64,000 nucleotides of DNA. It comes from Diphasiastrum complanatum (taxonomy: Eukaryota > Streptophyta > Lycopodiopsida > Lycopodiales > Lycopodiaceae). Positions 57,685 through 64,000 of the stretch are shown one piece after another; position 1 is the first letter of the stretch, and each line of letters opens with the position of its first letter. The notes below the pieces were generated by a model that did not search any database, was not told where the DNA came from, and was given only the letters and a program-made list of their open reading frames with translations. The DNA lies in the NCBI GenBank assembly GCA_029204225.1, contig CM055099.1, positions 50,323,866 to 50,387,865 of the forward strand, in the 5' to 3' direction. The translations under genes and the position numbers were made by a program.

Positions 57685-59280
57685 CTAGTACAAGAGGTTT
57701 TGTTGAAATTGATAGGGTTAATCCAAATCAAAGCCAAAATTAGCAGTTTTTTGGAAACTAGTCAAATTTTGTGTAGCGAGTTGGATTTGATAGCTATCCT
57801 CAAAATTTTTGGTTCAGATCTTGTTCTGGGCTGTAGGAACTCTTTTCACATGTGTGAGGCCATACAACTCTGGTTTTGACTGAGAAATTTTAAAAATTTG
57901 TAGAATTTGACTCATACCCAATTTGAGTGATTTTTGGTGCAAAATCAAGCATTTTCTATAGAGAATCTAATCCCTTGATTAGTTCTTGGATTAGATCAGT
58001 CAAGAAATTAAATTTGAAGCTTGAATTAGGTGCATTAATTGATTATCTCTGATTTTTTGAGTGCATGTTGAAGTTTAGAGAGATTTTGCTAAAAATCATA
58101 GATTAAGGAGCGATATGCAAGGTGAGAGGTTGAAATCCATTATAACATCACTCTAGATTTGTTCAAGAGTGATAGGGTCAAGTTTAGAAGCATCAATTTG
58201 CTAGAAAACATCCTTGGATCTGTCCTCCAAGTGAAACCTTTGAGAGTTTCTAGTGCATATAGAGCATCTATGCAAATCTTTTGTAGAATTTGACATAGAT
58301 TGACTTCAATTGAAAGTTCTAGAAAAGAGATTGAGATCCAAGTCACATTATTCAATCCTACTCAATTTGTTTGAGTGTTTGTGAGGTTTAAAAAGAGTCA
58401 CTAAGGTGTCTATGGCAAATGTGTAGAGAGAGATCCAATTTTCTAAGAGTTCCTTCCTTTGTAGAAGGCAAGATCTAGAAGCTCATTTTGTGTTGTTATT
58501 GGTGGAGAATTTGTATTCTCCTAGGTGATCAAATCTTTCTAAGTGGCATTAGCTCTTTGAAGCACAATATCTTAGTGAGAAAAGTCACAACTTTTGATTT
58601 TGAATTTCATTCCAAGTCTTAAAAAGTAGAGTAATTGGTGGAATCCAATAGGAGTGATTGAATTCAATTTATTGAGCAAAAATTGACATAGTATGTATGA
58701 AACTCAAATTAGTTCTATTCAACTTTCTTTGTGAGAATCAATGTGACCAAGTCCTAAAAATATAACCAAATTGGATGTCTAGAATGAGGAGGAGTCCATA
58801 TTTGAGTATTCATGCATGGTTGAGATCTTTGTGAATCTCTAGTTGTCTAATTTTTTAAGCTTTGTGAAAAATTGGTGGTATAGTTTGTTGTCAAATCAAA
58901 TCAAATTCATTCTAAATCTCAAGTGTGAGATTATTTGGGTCAAGAGTGAGTCCAAAAGAAGTGATTAAGTTTGATTTTCATGTATTTGAAACAAAACTCA
59001 TCTTTTGTTCAAAAATCTCAAGTGTTGAGAGAACTAGTCAAGTGAAAAGAAAAAACTAGGTGTCAAATCTTTTTCATATCCATTTCAACTTTCAAAAAAA
59101 GAGAGTCATTGGTTTTTGATGAGTCCAGTAGGAGATTGGATCTGATTTCTTTTGTGATTTGATTCAAAGATTGTGTGCTTTTGTCTTAGTGATCAAAGCA
59201 AAGTTTCCAAGTGACTAGTCATTAGTTTGAAAATTGATTCTTAGGTTTGTGCTAGATCTTTTGTAGATCATTCTAGATTA
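57685..59280 (+). other. A' leader
   Basis: About 1.6 kb colinear with 82-1660 of copy A. No coding region supported. A decayed palindrome CACATGTGTG is near 57847. Confidence 0.7.
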
Positions 59281-61184
59281 TTGAAGATGTTCAAATATAG
59301 TCTCTTGAAAGTCACAAATTACATTTGTAGAATCATATCACAGGTTTTTATTCACATGGCATCAATAGGTGGCATCCTATTGAAGGAAAGAAAGGATCCT
59401 AAGTGCAACCTTTGTGGCAAGGAAGGATATTTTTCCTCAAGATGCTACAAAAAGAAGACCAATCCATCCAAGAAAAACCAAAGCAAGGGGGCCGAGGTGT
59501 AGGATGGAGCTTCAGTTCAAAATGCAAATACAAGAAGGACAAGTCCAAGAAAAGGTGTTTCCTTTGTGGAAAGGTGAATGAGGCTTGGAGTCTCACAAGG
59601 ACTTGCAAGATTTGTCTTCAAGAGTCCACGACACATGTCAAATCTTTTGAAATTTTTATTTTGGAAGTGAATTGTTTGGTTCAAGATGCAAAGATAGATG
59701 TCACTTTCATGAAAGTAACTTGGATTTATTTTATGTCCTTGGAAAGTATTTTGCTTGGAACTTTGGACAAGTTCAAACTTATTGTTATTATCCAAGAGAA
59801 ATCAATCAAGAATAAGGAGCAATCACAAAATGAAAATAGTTTCATTTATGCTCTCATGTCAACTTATGAAGAACCATTTTGCTTTGAAGAGATTTTTGAA
59901 TCTCAAAGGTGGATTAAGGCAATACTAGTTGAGTGTGATGCCTTAAAAGATAGAAAAATATGTTTTCCTTGTAAGCTTACATTAGTTATGAAGTCAAGGA
60001 AATGGAAATGTCTTCATAATGCAAGATCTTTTGGTTTCAATAAGATCATGAATGATGTCTTCATTCATAAAGATGAAAATTGTAAGTTTTCAATCTTAAA
60101 GGCAAGTTGTAAACTTCTTATGAGAATAAGTGAAGCATCCAAAGTGGACACTTATATCCATAAGCAAGTAGTTAGCCTTATTGAGATGGAAATGCCTTTT
60201 GATTTCAATATTAGAAAAATCATGCCAAGTTGTGGTGATTTTTGGACTTATGTTTCTAGCATAAGTAATTTTAATAATCATAGGAAGTGCATATTGTGTG
60301 GTCATAGTTGTTGTGATCATTATGAGACATGGAAGTAACGGATTTCCATCAAGAAGGCGCACCATGAAGAGGATCTTAAAGAATCATCTCAAGGTTCAAG
60401 TGTGCCAAGGATTGAGGAGGAGAGATCTTCTCAAGTTGTGATTCCAAAAAAAAACTCAAGAAATATGGTTGATTCCATGTGGCTCACATTTCAAGGGAAA
60501 GAGGAGCATATCTCATGTGGTATACATATCATACTTACTTCTCTTATGTCATTTGATAAATCAATTTGCTTTAGTGAGATCATTGCATCTCAAAATTGGA
60601 GTAAAGCCATACTAGTTGAGTATGAAGTTTCTCTTGAGAACATAGATGATGTTCTTAAAAGGTTGAGATTGATTTTAAATCAATTAGAAAGCAAATGGTT
60701 ATTTCATCAAATGTATGCTCTTAAGTCATGCAAGAGCAAAAGTGATTTGTTCACTCATAGTTTGAAAATTTGTATTGAGGCAAATTGTAAACTCTTTACG
60801 AGAGTAAGTGAATCATCTTCTAAAGACACTTATCTCCATAATGAAGTATTTAGCCTCATTGGATCTGAGATTAGCATGGTAAACAGGCATGAAGATATGA
60901 TGCAAACACTTTGTTATTATAACATGCATAGTCTTGCCAATTTGGATGAGTCTAATTCTCTAGATCGTGGTAACATGATGTTAGATCTTTCTGATCCTAA
61001 TAAATCAAGAAGAAATCTTTATTTTCACATGAAGGAACATGCACATGAAGAAGGAGCAAGCCTCAAGGTCAAGCATCTACATGAAAATTGGAAGGAATCA
61101 ATTTTGGAGGTGCTAGGATGGTGCAAAGCTCTCAAGTTCATCAAAGATGTCAATGTCAAAGAAGCACTATCATGGATATGGTGA
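59281..61184 (+). pseudogene. Family A long reading frame with duplicated modules, two lesions
   Basis: About 630 codons. The frame starts MKMFKYSLLKV, shifts near 59490 (copy A is open there), and has one stop at 60336-60338 where copy A reads a sense codon. Contents in order: variant knuckle CNLCGKEGYFSSRC, CFLCG/CKICL pair, module x1 (STYEEPFCFEEIF, KAILVE), module y1 (SCKLLMRISEASK), a CILCGHSCC cysteine cluster, module x2 (SFDKSICFSEII, KAILVE), module y2 (NCKLFTRVSESSSK), and a unique end (HMKEHAHEEGASL). x resembles the stretch before copia reverse transcriptase. No enzyme motif. The function is unknown; a Gag-like structural role is conceivable. Confidence 0.65.
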
Positions 61185-61321
61185 TTTCAGATCAACATCA
61201 AGCTCATTGGCTGATCTTCACACCTTTTGAACCAGCAAAGACCAATTCAGCCCATGGAGTCAAGTTCAAGATCATCATGTTTTCCATCAAGCTAGATCTA
61301 CCAAGCTAGATTTTTGAGGAG

Positions 61322-62153
61322 TGTGAAAAATGCAAAAATAAGCTTGGTAGAGGCCAGAAATCATGTACATAGGATGATTACCATGTGTGGAGCCTGTTCT
61401 CACGTGTGAAAATAGTGTACTTGTCATGTACCATAATCATATAGGTTGTACATATGATTTAATTCAAGTTCTAGTGGCTAAAAAGGCCAAAAACTAGTTT
61501 TCTAGACATATGACACATGGCATCAATCTATTGATTGCATGAACCACATCATTTGGTTAGGTGTCATATCACATGTGTAGAGGATAGCTCACATGTGTGA
61601 AATAAGCTAAAGTAGGCGAATTTTGACTTCTAGAAGATTTCCAAGTAGATATCCATATAGAAGAAAAATGGACCAAAAGTGCTCAAAATAGAAGGTTTTG
61701 TCCAAGTGTTAGTTTTGCATGATGAATCATGATATGACAAAGCACCTTCACGCATGTGGGATCAGAGGGATGATCAATACCACGAGCTCCCACTTATTGT
61801 ATATATAGAGCCACATTTGGCCATAATCATTGTGAGACACCAATCTTGGTTTTGGAAGCAATTTTGAGTGATTCTCTCCATTTGTCTACATTTGTTTTGA
61901 TTGTTTTGAGGTGCTATCAATGTGTACTTGATTTTCAAGTTGGAGTCCATACTCAGACATGGTTTCACACGTGGGAAACCAAAAAGTACACCTACCTTCA
62001 ATTAATGATTGTTCTTGTTAGGATTTTGTGTCTAGAATTGATCTAGATTGATCTTAATCTCAAGTACATTGATAGATCAAGGAATTTGACAACCAATCCC
62101 TCTTGAGGATCAGATTAAGATCCACTCTTGGTCCTTTTTGTACTTTTTCCACA
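61322..62153 (+). repeat. A' 3' LTR
   Basis: 832 bp, preceded by a short purine run GAGGAG. Ends CTTTTTCCACA. Target duplication CATAT follows at 62154-62158. Confidence 0.93.
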
Positions 62154-62158
62154 CATAT

Positions 62159-62920
62159 ATGCATAATTGCATTGCATTAGTGAGGGCATATGCCTTGGTA
62201 TATCGCTTGAATGGACATGAGTGCATGATTTAGGAGCATGGGGTGGGTCAGAGAGAAAAAATGGGGACACTGAAAATATTATAAGTGGGATGGGTGAGTG
62301 ATATAGAAACTTATATATATACATGTTTCAAAAAAAAATAATTGAGAGATGGGAGTGAGTTCTTAAAAGCCCTTGTTGGAAAAGTGATTAGGCAAAGAGA
62401 ATGGATCCACTTACTGTTTTTCAACAACACCTCTAGACACGTATCAAAATCATCTGCATCCATTATTTGCTACCTTATAAAGAGATTGCATTACCATATC
62501 CCCGAAATGCATGGATCTGAGATGGGCATATAGAAAATTAGTGGGGAGTGGGAGCATAAACCTATGTAGGTGCACGAGATGCATGTGATGCAAGTACCAT
62601 GAAGATCTGTCACTACTTAATTCTAGGGCTTAGTCAATGGCCTTGGATATTGTTGCTGAGAACCCGACTCCATGCCCAATAGATGAGAAAATTATGAACT
62701 AGGTTTTCAAACTACATTAACACAAAGTTCATTGAGCAATTAGCATTACACAATGGAGTATACTAAGCCTGCATAGGTCATTATAAATAAAATTTTCTTG
62801 ACTCTGGGTTCGTTATGTGGGGATCACATTTGCAGTGTTAGCTAATTTCTTAGTACACAAAATCAAGCTAATTTTCAAAGTTTTATGCAATATCTTGTAT
62901 GGTTTCTAAGATAAGTTGAT
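62159..62920. other. DNA between A' and the B relative
   Basis: No gene or repeat recognised. Confidence 0.45.
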
Positions 62921-63578
62921 TGTGAAAATTGTCAACATTTCCTAGCTAGTTTGAGGCCTAAATTGGCAATTTTTGTACATAGTTTTGGGATCTAACCTTT
63001 CACGCATGTGAAAGAGGCCTAGATACTTTTATTTTAGTATATATTTCATATTAAAGAAGTCCCAAACTTCAGGACCTTCAAAATGACACCAAAATCATGT
63101 TATTTGGACGTATAGGCCAAAATTGGCTATTTTAGGCTACTGGTGCCCTAAAAAAATGGGTCCTAAGTTCTAGAGAGAGGAGAGAGAGTCATCTCTCTCA
63201 CCTATATTAGACTGAAATTCGTGGAGAAGAGGTTGGAGAAACTTATTGTATTGTTAAGAGAGATCAATAGATCATTGTCACAGTTTCTTCCTCCATTGAG
63301 AGCATTGCTTTGTGTATTGTCTTCAAGCTTTTGTGTATGATCTTAAGAGGTTTCCAAAAGTGGTAGGCTGTTGTTGTAGGGCTGGTATGCTATTGTTTTT
63401 GGCTGCCATCAGTACCTTTTATTAGTTTCTTTTGTCTCTTGAATGCTTTGTCAAGTTCATGTGTATCAAAGGTAGCATTAGGATGCTTTGCCATTTCTAG
63501 CTTTTGTAGCTTGTTGTGCAAAGATCTTAGCCAAGTATTTTGGGAGTTTGGATCCATTCAAGATCCACTTTTTTTACA
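62921..63578 (+). repeat. B' 5' LTR
   Basis: 658 bp, TGTGAAAATTGTC to TTTTTTTACA. The palindrome of B appears as CACGCATGTG near 63001-63010. Confidence 0.85.
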
Positions 63579-63590
63579 TGGTATCAGAGC
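63579..63590 (+). other. B' primer-binding site
   Basis: TGGTATCAGAGC, exact initiator-Met site, directly after the LTR. Confidence 0.9.
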
Positions 63591-64000
63591 TAGTTGGCTG
63601 TTACTTTTAGTAAGGTTTCCATTTATGGTGATATTTGGATGTTTGATCAAGTTTCTAGCATGATTATGCATTGCATTGTTGATCAAATCTTACTAACCTT
63701 TGTTTTGTGAGTTGAACTTGTGGATCAAAATCATATTTCAGGTATGTTTAAGATCAAAGACTGAGAAGAAGCTATTTTAGATTGGATCATAACACCTAAT
63801 CATTTGTTGATTGTGAGGCTTGTACATATTCAATACTAACAATGTTCTGTTCAATGTATTGTTTGACAATCTCCACTTCTGTGGATGAACACTCTCCTTA
63901 AGTGGATGACATTCTCCTTAAGTGGATGACAATACTCTTTGAGTGATTTTGTATTTCTCCAAAAGGCTGTGCCAAAGCTCCCACTTGGATGAAAGATCCC

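Larger units (their letters stand above)
56840..62153 (+). mobile_element. A': complete family A non-autonomous LTR element
   Basis: A 5.3-kb element with 833- and 832-bp LTRs, primer site, 1.6-kb leader, one broken long frame and matching CATAT duplications. The LTRs differ at about 22 positions by eye, mostly transitions, so this insertion is clearly older than B or D. No pol catalytic motif exists anywhere in it. It shares LTR termini and primer site with copia element B, which could have supplied enzymes in trans. Confidence 0.94.
62921..64000 (+). mobile_element. B': 5' end of a diverged element B relative, cut by the window end
   Basis: An LTR at 62921-63578, an exact primer site at 63579-63590 and leader sequence match element B through the TTAAGTGGATGA motifs. 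The LTR is clearly more diverged from B than the two B LTRs are from each other, so it is a separate subfamily member. Coding sequence, if any, lies beyond the window. Confidence 0.85.

Noticed and set aside
63439-63663. 74-codon frame spanning the B' LTR end
   Set aside because: It crosses the LTR/primer-site junction and resembles no protein.

Overview
This is nuclear DNA from a land plant with a repeat-rich genome. One host gene is certain: a plant-type SERINC (serine incorporator / TMS1-like) membrane-protein gene on the + strand. Its six coding exons run from 20990 to 43406 and its introns are greatly enlarged (11.6 kb, 6.3 kb and 2.6 kb). Nearly everything else recognisable is transposable-element sequence: Ty1/copia and Ty3 LTR retrotransposons plus some hAT material. 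The large TE-filled introns suggest a fern, gymnosperm or other large-genome plant, but the window alone cannot decide the lineage.

Region by region. (1) 1-11291 is family A, a non-autonomous LTR element whose 5' LTR is cut by the window start. An intact copia element B (2347-8777) is inserted in it, with a 5-bp target duplication and LTRs that differ at about two positions. (2) 11292-13605 is AT-rich DNA and long microsatellites. (3) 13606-18940 is a decayed minus-strand Ty3 element E with a tRNA-Asp-like primer site. (4) 18941-43406 is the SERINC promoter and gene. Intron 2 holds a short TRIM-like element G, an intact minus-strand chromovirus D (identical LTRs) inserted in G's LTR, and a non-autonomous hAT element with a perfect 8-bp target duplication. 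Intron 4 holds a truncated copia element C. (5) 43407-50460 is the 3' flank, with a tandem duplication, a hAT transposase relic and unrecognised coding debris. (6) 50460-56840 has a copia LTR fragment F, a Ty3 pol relic, and further on an archaeal-type RNase H relic. (7) 56840-62153 is a complete second copy of family A (A') with target duplication CATAT. (8) 62921-64000 is the start of a diverged B relative.

The elements fit together as one system. B and D look capable of supplying enzymes. A, C, F and G keep LTRs and an initiator-Met-tRNA-type primer site but no working pol. A and B share LTR termini, primer site and a related zinc knuckle, so A may be mobilised in trans by B-like elements. 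The least ordinary object is family A: two copies broken by different lesions imply an ancestral frame of roughly 630 codons that had no enzyme domain but contained a duplicated two-module unit related to the start of copia reverse transcriptase. A palindrome CACACGTGTG recurs in the LTRs and leaders of A, B and C. I saw no tRNA, rRNA, CRISPR or prokaryotic gene.
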